A DNA stretch of 64,000 nt from Lachnoclostridium sp. An196. Its GTDB lineage: Bacteria; Bacillota; Clostridia; Lachnospirales; Lachnospiraceae. Position numbers and translations under genes: made by a program. The stretch covers positions 1-64,000 of the forward strand of contig NZ_NFJZ01000006.1 in the NCBI RefSeq assembly GCF_002160135.1, in the 5' to 3' direction. Below, piece by piece: positions 8,167 to 16,402 of this stretch; the first letter of the stretch is position 1; the number at the start of each line of letters is the position of its first letter. The notes beneath the pieces are model-generated. The model was given only the letters and a program-made list of their open reading frames with translations, did no database searches and had not been told where the DNA came from.

Positions 8167-8823
8167 TCATTTTCCTCCCTCATGGGGAACATCCTCCCTG
8201 GAAAATGTAAACGCGGATTCCAGAAATCTTAACAGCTGTTCCCTGACCATATCATCCTCCGGCAGATCCCCGCCGCAGTACAGTTTCCACCGTTCCCTGT
8301 AATAATCACAGCAGAGTCCGAACTGCAGCATCATCAGAAGATTATCGAAAAAAAACGCAGCCGTCCCGGGATCCATGTCCTCTCTGACAGTCCCGTTCTT
8401 CTGCGCTTTTCCTATAATGTCTGTATATAGTCCTGCCGTCATCTTCTCGATCTCCTCCGCCAGGTCCGCCGCGCAGCGGCTGTTTCTGACGGATGTGATC
8501 TCGTGATACATGCGGATATCATCCCCGTGCTCCGCCGCATGCCTCTGCAGTATGCGGATCACCTGGTCCGCGTACCCCAGTATCTTATCCTCCCGGACAA
8601 GCACTTCCTTCAGCGCCTCTTCCAGCCTGCCCACGCTGCGGCGTACACAGGCCAGGAAAAAACTCTCTTTATCCGAATAATACTTGTACAGTACCCCTAC
8701 GCTGATGCCCGCTCTTCCGGCGATGGACGCCATACTGGCCTTTTCCATGCCCCTCTCCGCGAACTCATGGATCCCTGCTTCCAGGATCTCCGCGAGTTTT
8801 GCTTCTGTCAGCTTTTCATGCAT
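8167..8823 (-). CDS. TetR/AcrR family transcriptional regulator
   Basis: A 218-residue repressor-type protein. The N-terminal helix-turn-helix at residues 9-55 reads EILEAGIHEFAERGMEKAS, then IAGRAGISVGVLYKYYSDK. The rest is the variable helical ligand domain. The start at 8823 follows GAAGGAGAG. It sits inside the operon between the aldolase and the kinase, so it probably controls the whole unit. A likely operator is the GTGAA-N6-TTCAC palindrome at 11486-11501, just downstream of the operon promoter. The inducer is expected to be a metabolite of this pathway. Confidence 0.9.
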   Translation of the reverse strand: MHEKLTEAKLAEILEAGIHEFAERGMEKASMASIAGRAGISVGVLYKYYSDKESFFLACVRRSVGRLEEALKEVLVREDKILGYADQVIRILQRHAAEHGDDIRMYHEITSVRNSRCAADLAEEIEKMTAGLYTDIIGKAQKNGTVREDMDPGTAAFFFDNLLMMLQFGLCCDYYRERWKLYCGGDLPEDDMVREQLLRFLESAFTFSREDVPHEGGK

Positions 8824-8828
8824 CCGGA

Positions 8829-9944
8829 CTACCTCTCCTTCTTCCGGGAGTATTTGTTCACATAGACCGTTCTCTGGATCAGGCCGTCCAGTCTGCCCAG
8901 AGGCTTACATTCCGGAAAGTTTTCCGCGAACAGCGCCGCTCTGCAGCCTTTTTCCAAAAGGGCCGCCACTGCCCCCACGTCGTCTCTTGTCCTGCCGGTA
9001 CAGAACGCTCCTTCCCCGCGGATCAGAACTGCGTTTCTGCCCGCAAGCTTTTTCGCCGCGCCCGCCGGATCATGGCCGTCCGCGCAGCGGATCGTAGTCC
9101 CCGCGATCTGAATCAGATCTTCCAGATAGGGAGAAAAATCTTCTCCGCTCCGGCTCACTCTGCGCACTGCGTTGCTGGTGTCCCACAGGATATATTTTGC
9201 GTCCGTATGCCGGTAAATCTCCGCATGGAAAGCCGCTTCTTCCGGCAGGTCATCCGGCAGCCTGTTCAGCCAGTAGACTTTTTTCTCTCCGTTCAGCTGC
9301 AGACAGAATCGTCTGTCTTTGCGTATGCTTCTCCCGTAATCACGGGCAGGAGGAAGCTGCTCCCGGTTCTTATTTCCAAGAAGTCCGATCTGCTCCCTGC
9401 AGACCCGCTCCAGTTCTCTGGCGGCAAGAAACGCGTCCTCCTCGTCCGTTCCCATACAAAGAGCGCCGTGATATCTCATAAGCACAGCTTTGGTCTGCGG
9501 ATAACCCTGCAGCACATCCACTACCGCATTCTTAAGTTTCTTCGTGGACGGCATGCCGTACTGCGCGCAGGGAACTTCCGTTCCCAGCCGTTCAGAATCT
9601 ATATGCGTCAGATCCCTGCCTGTTATTCCGTAGACAGAAGCTGCCTCCTGATGGGTATGAATGACAAAATTCACTTCCGGGCGCATACTGTAAACAGCCG
9701 CATGGATTCCTTTTTCACTGGACGGTTTCCGGGGACCGTCGTAAGAACAGTCCTCGATATTCACCGTCACCAGATCTTCCGGCCTCATATGCTCATATCC
9801 CATCCCGCTGGGAGTGATGACAAACTGGGTGGCAGATATCCTGGCGCTTAAATTGCCCCATGTCCTTGCCACCAGTCCGGTACGGAGCAGTTTCCTGGCA
9901 GACTCTGTCACCAGATTTCTTGCAGTTTCTTCTGTATAAGCCAT
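8829..9944 (-). CDS. two-domain class II aldolase/adducin family protein
   Basis: A 371-residue protein made of two class II aldolase-like halves. The first (about 1-190) keeps the expected residues: SSEKGIHAAVY (Glu), VIHTHQEAA (His-x-His) and MRYHGALCMG (third His), so it can bind zinc and catalyse retro-aldol cleavage like fuculose-phosphate aldolase. The second half repeats the fold, but HTH is replaced by DTS (ILWDTSNAV) and RYHGA by RGEGA, so it is probably a non-catalytic partner. The start at 9944 follows GGGGAGG; the frame extending to 10007 overlaps the aminotransferase gene. A sugar-phosphate substrate from the neighbouring kinase is plausible but inferred. Confidence 0.85.
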   Translation of the reverse strand: MAYTEETARNLVTESARKLLRTGLVARTWGNLSARISATQFVITPSGMGYEHMRPEDLVTVNIEDCSYDGPRKPSSEKGIHAAVYSMRPEVNFVIHTHQEAASVYGITGRDLTHIDSERLGTEVPCAQYGMPSTKKLKNAVVDVLQGYPQTKAVLMRYHGALCMGTDEEDAFLAARELERVCREQIGLLGNKNREQLPPARDYGRSIRKDRRFCLQLNGEKKVYWLNRLPDDLPEEAAFHAEIYRHTDAKYILWDTSNAVRRVSRSGEDFSPYLEDLIQIAGTTIRCADGHDPAGAAKKLAGRNAVLIRGEGAFCTGRTRDDVGAVAALLEKGCRAALFAENFPECKPLGRLDGLIQRTVYVNKYSRKKER

Positions 9945-9978
9945 CTCTATAACCTCCCCTGCTGTATGTCTGCTGTGC

Positions 9979-11463
9979 TCAGACGTCGATGCGTCCACAG
10001 TTTTCAAAGACTCTGTCGAAACGAGCGAGCACGTCGTCGATCATCTCTTCGGTATATGCCGCGCTGGTATACAGCCTGGAACCGGCCAGCGTCACGATCC
10101 CCTCCGCCATGTAAGCGGCTCCCATGTGTTCCATTTCCTTCTGACGGATGCCGGTCTGCTTCAACACCTCCGGAATCGTCCAGGGCTTCGACCAGTCCAC
10201 CACAAAATGCATGGTTCCCACACTGTCCAGATGGCAGATAGAACCCTGGTTGAACGCCACGAACGGAAGATGATGCTTTTCGATCAGCTTCTGCAGTCCC
10301 TTTGTCAGACGGTCGCCCATTCGCCCGGCTTTCTCGCAGGCATTGGTTCTCTCGATCTCGCACAGCGTGTAATATCCTGCCACGCAGGAAATCGGCGTCG
10401 CCGCCAGCGTTCCTCCGCACATGGCTTTGGACACTTTCTTTCCGGAAGAGTCGAGCCCTGCGCCCAGGTATGCCATACAGTCGTCATGGCCGCCGACTCC
10501 GCCTGCTCCAGGATATCCTCCCGCAATAATCTTTCCGAAAATTGTAAGATCCGGATCCACGTCAAAATAGCTCTGCGCGCCTCCCGGCCCGATGCGGAAT
10601 CCGGTCACCACTTCGTCAAAAATCAGAAGCGCCCCGTATTTATGCGCCAGATATTCTGCGCCTTTGATAAAACGTTTGGATACCGGCCTGGTCCCGCTCT
10701 CCGGCCCCACTGGCTCGATATAGACGGCTGCCGTGCCTCCGGACAGACGGTTTCTCTGGAGTTTCCTCTCCAGATCTTCCAGGTCATTCGGGAAGAACTC
10801 ATCTGTATGCCTGAATACGAACCCGGGTACTCCCTTGGACATAAGTCCTTTCGTGCCCGGCACACGGATGCCGTACGCCAGCTGGTCCGACCAGCCGTGG
10901 TAAGCCCCGCCCATCTTCAGGATGTTCTTTTTCCCGGTCTTTAATCTGGCGATTCTGGCCGCGCACATACATGCCTCGGTGCCGGACCCCAGCATACGGA
11001 ACTTCTGTACAGAAGGAACCATCTCCGAGATCTTCTTCGCCAGTTTATATTCATATTCATGGAACAGTCCTGTGGAAGGACCGCAGGTATTCAGAAGATC
11101 GATGACCCGTTCCCGCACTTCCGGCGGATTGCTGCCCAGGATCGTGGGGCCGCCCGCCTGCAGCAGGTCATAATACCAGTTCCCGTCGATGTCGTAGAGC
11201 TTCGCTCCCTCCGCCTTATTGACCACGATGGGGAAAGGATAGTTGAACGCCAGATTGTGCTGCACACCTCCGGGGATCACCTCTTTGGCTTTCTCGATCA
11301 TCTCTTTTGATTTCGCGCATTTTTTCTCAAAATAGTTCTCCACGTAATCGTCCAGCTTATCCGGGCGGATGGAGTAGACCGGCTTTTTGATCAGCTCGTC
11401 CAGCTGTCTGGTCACTTCTTCCGCGTTCAGATACTTGTCAATCGCAAATCCGTTGTACGCCAT
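9979..11463 (-). CDS. class III PLP-dependent aminotransferase (glutamate-1-semialdehyde aminomutase-like)
   Basis: A 494-residue enzyme of aminotransferase fold type I, class III. The cofactor-phosphate region is LGSGTEACMCAARIAR, the Asp contacting the PLP ring is in LLIFDEVVTGFR (D283), and the Schiff-base lysine is K311 in TIFGKIIAGGYP. Relatives include glutamate-1-semialdehyde aminomutase, but this protein is about 60 residues longer, mainly at the N-terminus. No heme-pathway genes are nearby. As the first gene of a sugar-kinase/aldolase operon it more likely handles an amino sugar or amino-polyol intermediate. The start at 11463 has AGGAGG upstream. Confidence 0.87.
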   Translation of the reverse strand: MAYNGFAIDKYLNAEEVTRQLDELIKKPVYSIRPDKLDDYVENYFEKKCAKSKEMIEKAKEVIPGGVQHNLAFNYPFPIVVNKAEGAKLYDIDGNWYYDLLQAGGPTILGSNPPEVRERVIDLLNTCGPSTGLFHEYEYKLAKKISEMVPSVQKFRMLGSGTEACMCAARIARLKTGKKNILKMGGAYHGWSDQLAYGIRVPGTKGLMSKGVPGFVFRHTDEFFPNDLEDLERKLQRNRLSGGTAAVYIEPVGPESGTRPVSKRFIKGAEYLAHKYGALLIFDEVVTGFRIGPGGAQSYFDVDPDLTIFGKIIAGGYPGAGGVGGHDDCMAYLGAGLDSSGKKVSKAMCGGTLAATPISCVAGYYTLCEIERTNACEKAGRMGDRLTKGLQKLIEKHHLPFVAFNQGSICHLDSVGTMHFVVDWSKPWTIPEVLKQTGIRQKEMEHMGAAYMAEGIVTLAGSRLYTSAAYTEEMIDDVLARFDRVFENCGRIDV

Positions 11464-11485
11464 GGCTTGCCTCCTGTTCTACCTT

Positions 11486-11501
11486 GTGAATAGTTGTTCA
11501 C
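11486..11501. promoter_or_regulatory. palindromic operator candidate for the TetR regulator
   Basis: GTGAATAGTTGTTCAC is a 5-6-5 inverted repeat (GTGAA and TTCAC). It lies between the operon promoter (-10 at 11517-11522) and the aminotransferase start, about where the transcript would begin. Its size and place suit a TetR dimer acting as roadblock. Assignment to the TetR protein at 8167-8823 is inference. Confidence 0.6.
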
Positions 11502-11516
11502 GTATTTTCTGATGCT

Positions 11517-11546
11517 ATTTTACCACCAGTCAGACCGCCTTGACAA
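11517..11546 (-). promoter_or_regulatory. sigma-A type promoter of the aminotransferase-aldolase-kinase operon
   Basis: On the minus strand a -35 TTGTCA (11541-11546) and a -10 TAAAAT (11517-11522) are separated by 18 bases. Each box matches consensus at five of six positions. It lies about 55 bases upstream of the aminotransferase start. Confidence 0.65.
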
Positions 11547-11568
11547 CAACTTATTGTCTGCCAAAATA

Positions 11569-11616
11569 AAAAGAGCACATGCTTTGACTGTCCAGTCATC
11601 TTTCATGCACTCTTTT
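11569..11616 (-). terminator. intrinsic terminator after xpt
   Basis: Arms of 13 bases at 11569-11581 and 11604-11616 pair with two mismatches, and an inner GACTG/CAGTC helix extends the hairpin. On the minus strand the stem ends in CTCTTTTTATTTTG, a good U-tract. It lies just after the xpt stop and before the next operon promoter. The other strand also ends in TCTTTT, so it may work both ways. Confidence 0.8.
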
Positions 11617-11621
11617 ACCTA

Positions 11622-12206
11622 TCATTTTTCATGACGGAAACGGATTTCCCCGGTCTCATCGTCCATGCTGTCTATGATGGCAAGGGATTCCACCTGATAT
11701 CCCTTCTCCCTGAGCATGCGTCCGCCGATCTGCTGACCCTTTTCGATGGCGATCCCGATTCCTTCCACCGTAGCGCCGGCATGTTCGATGATATCGATCA
11801 GGCCGCTTACCGCGCAGCCGTTGGCCAGGAAATCATCGATGATCAGGATATGGTCTTCCGGCCCCAAATATTTTCTGGAGACAATCACATCGTACACTCT
11901 CTTGTGGGTGAAAGACTCGATCTTGGTACTGTAAACCTCTCCGTCGATATTGATGCTCTGTGTCTTTTTCGCGAAGACCACCGGCACATGAAAATACTGA
12001 GCGACGATACATGCGATCCCGATCCCTGACGCTTCGATAGTCAAAATCTTGTTGATCGTCTTTCCTTCGAACAGCCTGCGGAACTCTTTCCCCATCTCAT
12101 TGAACAGATCGATATCCATCTGATGATTGAGAAAGTTATCCACCTTCAGCACATTCCCTTTCTTTACGATCCCGTCTTCCCGGATTCTTCTCTCCAACAA
12201 TTCCAT
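11622..12206 (-). CDS. xpt: xanthine phosphoribosyltransferase
   Basis: A 194-residue purine salvage enzyme converting xanthine and PRPP to XMP. It opens with [12 protein letters not shown] and [13 protein letters not shown], typical of Xpt. The PRPP loop is [18 protein letters not shown] near residues 120-137, and [14 protein letters not shown] forms the pyrophosphate loop. Length matches the family. In many Firmicutes this gene follows a guanine riboswitch; here only 67 bases separate it from the upstream gene and I see no such element. It is probably read from an upstream promoter and ends at the hairpin at 11569-11616. Confidence 0.95.
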   Translation of the reverse strand: MELLERRIREDGIVKKGNVLKVDNFLNHQMDIDLFNEMGKEFRRLFEGKTINKILTIEASGIGIACIVAQYFHVPVVFAKKTQSINIDGEVYSTKIESFTHKRVYDVIVSRKYLGPEDHILIIDDFLANGCAVSGLIDIIEHAGATVEGIGIAIEKGQQIGGRMLREKGYQVESLAIIDSMDDETGEIRFRHEK

Positions 12207-12273
12207 ACTTTTTTCCTCTGTTTTCCAGTTTGATTTTGTCTATTGTATCATCTGGACAGCCGCTCGTAAAGAG

Positions 12274-12549
12274 TCAGTTCCAGGACTCCGCAAATGCGGA
12301 CAGCCGCGTCTGCAGATCATTGTCCGTCACCGCTTCCACAATCTCATCAGCTGTTATATGAAAAATACTTCCGCCTGTAAAGCTCAGATACGCAAATCCG
12401 GCAAACAAAAGCAGGCATATCATAAATTTCAGTTTAAAAAGAGCAAGCGTCCGGGACGGAGTCTCCTCCACGGGATGTCCGTAGATCTGATCGCTTCGTC
12501 CGCCGTATGTCTCTCTGAGAAGTTGTTCTCTGTATGCACCCATCTTCAT
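12274..12549 (-). CDS. small single-pass membrane protein of unknown function
   Basis: A 91-residue protein with one hydrophobic helix at about residues 38-58 (LKFMICLLLFAGFAYLSF) between a charged N-terminal half and an acidic C-terminal half. The start region has AGGAGGAGGA followed by ATG AAG ATG; either Met 1 (12549) or Met 3 (12543) may be used. It lies between the his fusion gene and xpt in the same direction. I do not recognise the family. Its good ribosome binding site and fit between neighbours argue that it is real. Confidence 0.65.
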   Translation of the reverse strand: MKMGAYREQLLRETYGGRSDQIYGHPVEETPSRTLALFKLKFMICLLLFAGFAYLSFTGGSIFHITADEIVEAVTDNDLQTRLSAFAESWN

Positions 12550-12602
12550 TCCTCCTCCTGTTGTATCTTATGATGCGGAGGAAGAAAACATGCCTTCCGT
12601 TT

Positions 12603-13847
12603 CTAACGGTTTGCCAGCTCTTCGGTAATATCTTCCCAGGTCACGCCTTTCTCGGCCATCAGAACCATGGCATGGTACAGAAGATCCGACATCTCGTATT
12701 TTACTTCTTCCGGATCCGGATTCTTGGCGGCAATCACCAGCTCCGTCGCTTCTTCTCCTACCTTTTTCAAAATCTTGTCGATTCCTTTGTCAAACAGATA
12801 GTTGGTGTAGGAACCTTCTTTGGGATGCACTTTCCGGTCCAGTATCACATGATACACGTCTTCCAGTACATGAAGCGGATTCTTGCCTTCATTCTCCCGC
12901 TCTACCAGATCGCGGTAAAAGCAGGTCCGGTTTCCCGTATGGCAGGCCGCGCCGATCTGGCTGACTCTGGCCAGAATCGTATCATTGTCGCAGTCTATAG
13001 ATAAAGACTTTACATACTGAAAATGGCCGCTGGTCATCCCCTTGGTCCAGAGTTCGTTCCGGCTGCGGCTCCAGTATGTCATCTTTCCGATACGCAGCGT
13101 GGTCTGAAACGCCTCTTCGTTCATATAGGCGAGCATCAGAACTTCCGATGTCCGGTAGTCCTGCACGATGACCGGAACCAGTCCGTCCGCGTCCGTCTTC
13201 ATCTCGCTCCATGGAATGCTGCTCTCCAGAACGTTCATCTCCAGGCCCCGCTTTGCCGCTTCTTCTTTCAATCCCATAAAATCCGCCACTTCTGTGGAAA
13301 AATAAATACTGGCGATCCCTGCTGCCCATTTATTGGCAAGCACATTAATGACCGCATCTTTTGTAGCAGCGGAGCTGACGCTGATCACAGGCAGTTCTCC
13401 TGTATATGGACAATGGGTATCCGATCCGGACCACAGAATCAGACTTCCTTTCTCATCCAGTTCTCTGGTGAGCTGCGTCTCATCCGCAATGGAAAAACCG
13501 ATCTTTTCCCTGCCGAACCGCTTTGAGACCTCATCCGTCATGTCCACATTGCTTTCCCGGCCATAATTCAAAATAGCTTTTTCACACCCCGCATAAAGGA
13601 TTTTCTTCACATCCTCTGTACGGCGGATGTGTCCTCCTGCGTAGACCGGGATCTCCGCCGCGCGCGTTATCTCTTTCATAAGTCCGATATTTGCTTCGTG
13701 CTCTTCATCCGACTCGGACAAATCAAAAAGGAGGATTGCGTCCGCTCCGTTATCACTGTAAAATTCTGCAAGTTTTACGCCGTCCTGTCCGTTGACCCTG
13801 CCTCCGCGCAGAGGCATTACAGGAACCAGATACTTTTTTTTCATCAT
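12603..13847 (-). CDS. hisIE: HisA/HisF-like domain fused to phosphoribosyl-AMP cyclohydrolase and phosphoribosyl-ATP diphosphatase
   Basis: A 414-residue histidine pathway protein with three parts. Residues 1-205 resemble a HisA/HisF half-barrel protein ([29 protein letters not shown]). The usual first catalytic Asp is missing: [12 protein letters not shown] stands where relatives have PALDL or PCLDV. Residues 213-315 are HisI, with the metal residues in [15 protein letters not shown] and [11 protein letters not shown]. Residues 325-414 are HisE, with [14 protein letters not shown] and YEMSDLLYH. HisIE performs steps two and three of the pathway. The start overlaps the hisB stop by four bases. 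The barrel domain is probably not a working isomerase or cyclase. Confidence 0.9.
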   Translation of the reverse strand: MMKKKYLVPVMPLRGGRVNGQDGVKLAEFYSDNGADAILLFDLSESDEEHEANIGLMKEITRAAEIPVYAGGHIRRTEDVKKILYAGCEKAILNYGRESNVDMTDEVSKRFGREKIGFSIADETQLTRELDEKGSLILWSGSDTHCPYTGELPVISVSSAATKDAVINVLANKWAAGIASIYFSTEVADFMGLKEEAAKRGLEMNVLESSIPWSEMKTDADGLVPVIVQDYRTSEVLMLAYMNEEAFQTTLRIGKMTYWSRSRNELWTKGMTSGHFQYVKSLSIDCDNDTILARVSQIGAACHTGNRTCFYRDLVERENEGKNPLHVLEDVYHVILDRKVHPKEGSYTNYLFDKGIDKILKKVGEEATELVIAAKNPDPEEVKYEMSDLLYHAMVLMAEKGVTWEDITEELANR

Positions 13848-14434
13848 TCCAAACTGCCTTTCGTTGATAATACACCTGTGATTCTCTCATCTATGGAAAC
13901 CGCCATATCCAGCGCCTTCGCAAATGCCTTGAACATAGCCTCGCAGATATGATGGCTGTTGCTTCCCGAAAGCATCTGGAAATGCAGGTTCATCTCCGCA
14001 CTGTAGGAAATGGCGTAAAAGAATTCCCGTACCATTTCTGTATCCATGTCTCCGATCTTCTGTGACGGGAACTCCACATTGGACACATAGTAAGGACGGC
14101 CAGAAAGATCTACGGCGCAGAGTACCAGCGCTTCATCCATCGGCAGGATGCAGCTGCCGTAACGCCGGATTCCTTTTTTGTCTCCTACTGCCTCTTTGAT
14201 GGCTTTTCCAAGCACAATCCCGGTATCCTCGATGGTATGGTGGCAGTCCACTTCCAGATCTCCGTCCGCGCTTATTGCTAAATCAAAAAAACCGTGTCTG
14301 GCAAATCCGTCCAGCATATGATCAAAAAAACCGATCCCTGTATCCAGCTGCGCGGTTCCGCTTCCGTCCAGATTCAGGGTCACACTGACGTTGGTCTCTT
14401 TGGTATTCCTCTCTATCGTCGCCCTGCGATCCAT
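13844..14434 (-). CDS. hisB: imidazoleglycerol-phosphate dehydratase
   Basis: A 196-residue enzyme of histidine biosynthesis, removing water from imidazole glycerol phosphate. The two metal-binding repeats are visible: [13 protein letters not shown] with [14 protein letters not shown], and later [11 protein letters not shown]-type [11 protein letters not shown] with [18 protein letters not shown]. This is the monofunctional bacterial form, without a phosphatase domain. I place the start at 14434 because AAAGGAGG lies seven bases upstream; the frame runs further up but only into hisD. It begins right after the hisD stop. Confidence 0.95.
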   Translation of the reverse strand: MDRRATIERNTKETNVSVTLNLDGSGTAQLDTGIGFFDHMLDGFARHGFFDLAISADGDLEVDCHHTIEDTGIVLGKAIKEAVGDKKGIRRYGSCILPMDEALVLCAVDLSGRPYYVSNVEFPSQKIGDMDTEMVREFFYAISYSAEMNLHFQMLSGSNSHHICEAMFKAFAKALDMAVSIDERITGVLSTKGSLE

Positions 14435-14435
14435 C

Positions 14436-15743
14436 TCATACCTCCTTTCCCGGCTCTTCAAAGCGCACGTGGATAGAGTTGGCATGCGCCGTGAGCTGCT
14501 CCTGCTTCGCAAAATATTCAATATCTTCGTGTGCTTTTTCCAACGCCTCTCTGGAATAATAAATAATACTTGATTTCTTTACGAAATCATCCACAGACAC
14601 CGGGGAGAAAAATCTCGCCGTTCCGTTGGTTGGAAGGATGTGGTTCGGCCCCGCAAAATAGTCTCCCAAAGGTTCGCTGCTGTATTCTCCCAGGAAAATA
14701 GCCCCCGCGTTGCGGATCTTCGTCATGACTTCAAAGGGATTGCGCGTCACGATCTCCAGATGTTCGGAAGCGATCAGATTGACCGTCTCCACCGCGTCTT
14801 CCAGCGAATCCGCCAGAAGAATCCAGCCATAATTGTCCAGGGATTTCTGGATGATCTCCTTCCTGGAAAGACCTTTTACAAACTCATCCACTTCCTCGGA
14901 CACTCTTCTGCCCAGCTCCTCGCTGGTGGTCACCAGAATCGCACTGGCCATCTCGTCATGTTCCGCCTGAGAAAGCAGGTCTGCCGCTACGTACCTGGGA
15001 TTGGCAGTCTCATCCGCCAATACCAGAATCTCGCTGGGACCGGCGATGGAATCGATTCCCACATACCCGGATACAGCTTTTTTCGCCAGTGCCACAAAAA
15101 TATTTCCCGGGCCTGTGATCTTGTCAACTTTGGGGATACTTTCCGTACCGAATGCCATGGCGGCGATCGCCTGCGCGCCGCCTATTTTATATACGGCGTC
15201 TGCTCCCGACTCTTTCGCAGCTACCAGAACCGACGGATTGACCCTGCCGTCCTTGCCGCAGGGCGTAGCCATAATTACCTGGCTGACCCCGGCAATCTTT
15301 GCCGGAACTATATTCATCAGCACAGAAGACGGATACACTGCTTTTCCGCCCGGCACATATACGCCTGCCGCCCGAAGCGGCGTCACCTTCTGCCCCAGAA
15401 TCGTCCCTTCCGGAGTGGAGTCAAACCAGCTGTACTGACGCTGTTTTTCATGATATTCACGGATGTTTTTCAGAGATTTCCGAATCGTTTCAAGAAGCCT
15501 CTTGTCAATTTTCTCATACGCCTCCCGAAACTCTTCTTCCGTCACCTGCACATTGGCCGCTCCGATCCCGTCCCAGTCGAATTTCCGGGTCAGCTCAAAA
15601 AGCGCCTGATCCCCTTCCGTGCGCACCCGCTCCACGATCTCCGTGACCGTATCGTTATACTCTCCGTAATTGCCCGGACTTCTCTTTAACAGAGTGTCCA
15701 GCAGATTTTTTTTCGTTGTATCATCCAGTTTTACTGTCCGCAT
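14436..15743 (-). CDS. hisD: histidinol dehydrogenase
   Basis: A 435-residue zinc enzyme that oxidises histidinol to histidine with two NAD+. It shows VYVPGGKAVYPSSVLMN, the glycine-rich KIGGAQAIAAMAFGT, KITGPGNIFVALAKK, IDSIAGPSEILVLAD and the catalytic region LIASEHLEIVTRNP. The C-terminal GPNHILPTNGTARFFSPVSV is fully typical. Length is normal. It follows hisG after 10 bases. Confidence 0.97.
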   Translation of the reverse strand: MRTVKLDDTTKKNLLDTLLKRSPGNYGEYNDTVTEIVERVRTEGDQALFELTRKFDWDGIGAANVQVTEEEFREAYEKIDKRLLETIRKSLKNIREYHEKQRQYSWFDSTPEGTILGQKVTPLRAAGVYVPGGKAVYPSSVLMNIVPAKIAGVSQVIMATPCGKDGRVNPSVLVAAKESGADAVYKIGGAQAIAAMAFGTESIPKVDKITGPGNIFVALAKKAVSGYVGIDSIAGPSEILVLADETANPRYVAADLLSQAEHDEMASAILVTTSEELGRRVSEEVDEFVKGLSRKEIIQKSLDNYGWILLADSLEDAVETVNLIASEHLEIVTRNPFEVMTKIRNAGAIFLGEYSSEPLGDYFAGPNHILPTNGTARFFSPVSVDDFVKKSSIIYYSREALEKAHEDIEYFAKQEQLTAHANSIHVRFEEPGKEV

Positions 15744-15753
15744 AGTCCGCCTC

Positions 15754-16389
15754 CTATAGTACCGCTTTTAATTCCTGGATCAGTTTCCCGATCCGGTCGT
15801 TTTCCATCTTCATGCTGACCTGGTTCACCACCATGCGGGCGGACAGCGGGCAGATCTCCTCCAGAACCTTCAGTCCGTTCTCCCTCAGCGTAGATCCGGT
15901 CTCCACGATATCCACGATCACTTCCGACAGGCCTACGATAGGCGCCAGTTCTATGGAACCGTTCAGTTTGATGATCTCCACTGTCTGGTGTTTCTGGTCA
16001 TAGAAATAATTTCTGGCAATGTGCGGATATTTGGTGGCCACCCGGATCAGTTCCTGTTTCTTAAGCAGATTCCTGGCAGATTCCGGACCGCAGACGCACA
16101 TCCTGCATTTTCCGTATCCCAGATCCAGAACCTCATACATTCTGCGGTTTTCTTCCAGGATCACGTCTTTTCCTACCACCCCGATATCCGCCGCCCCGTA
16201 TTCCACATAAGTAGGTACGTCCGGCCCTTTGGCCAGGAAAAATTTCAGTTTTCTCTCTTCATTTACAAAGATCAGTTTTCTGGTATCCGGGTCCTTCATC
16301 TCCTCGCAGGTAATGCCCACTTTCTCCAGCAGCTCCATGGTCTTTTTCGCCAGGCGCCCTTTACACAGGGCAAATGTCAAATATCTCAT
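15754..16389 (-). CDS. hisG: ATP phosphoribosyltransferase, short form catalytic subunit
   Basis: A 211-residue HisG of the short type that needs HisZ. It begins YLTFALCKGRLAKKTMELLEK, has GAADIGVVGKDVI, and near residues 150-170 the PRPP-binding stretch IVDIVETGSTLRENGL. The regulatory C-terminal domain of long HisG is absent, consistent with hisZ next to it 13 bases upstream. It catalyses the first committed step of histidine synthesis. Confidence 0.96.
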   Translation of the reverse strand: MRYLTFALCKGRLAKKTMELLEKVGITCEEMKDPDTRKLIFVNEERKLKFFLAKGPDVPTYVEYGAADIGVVGKDVILEENRRMYEVLDLGYGKCRMCVCGPESARNLLKKQELIRVATKYPHIARNYFYDQKHQTVEIIKLNGSIELAPIVGLSEVIVDIVETGSTLRENGLKVLEEICPLSARMVVNQVSMKMENDRIGKLIQELKAVL

Positions 16390-16402
16390 ACTATACAGTC
16401 CT

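Noticed and set aside
7035-8210. A 391-residue plus-strand open frame
   Set aside because: Antisense to the FGGY kinase, which has clear motifs; a by-product of codon bias.
12207-12273. Guanine riboswitch before xpt
   Set aside because: The 67-base gap is too short and shows none of the conserved loop sequences.
14640-15689. A 349-residue plus-strand open frame
   Set aside because: Antisense to hisD, with no recognisable domain or ribosome binding site.
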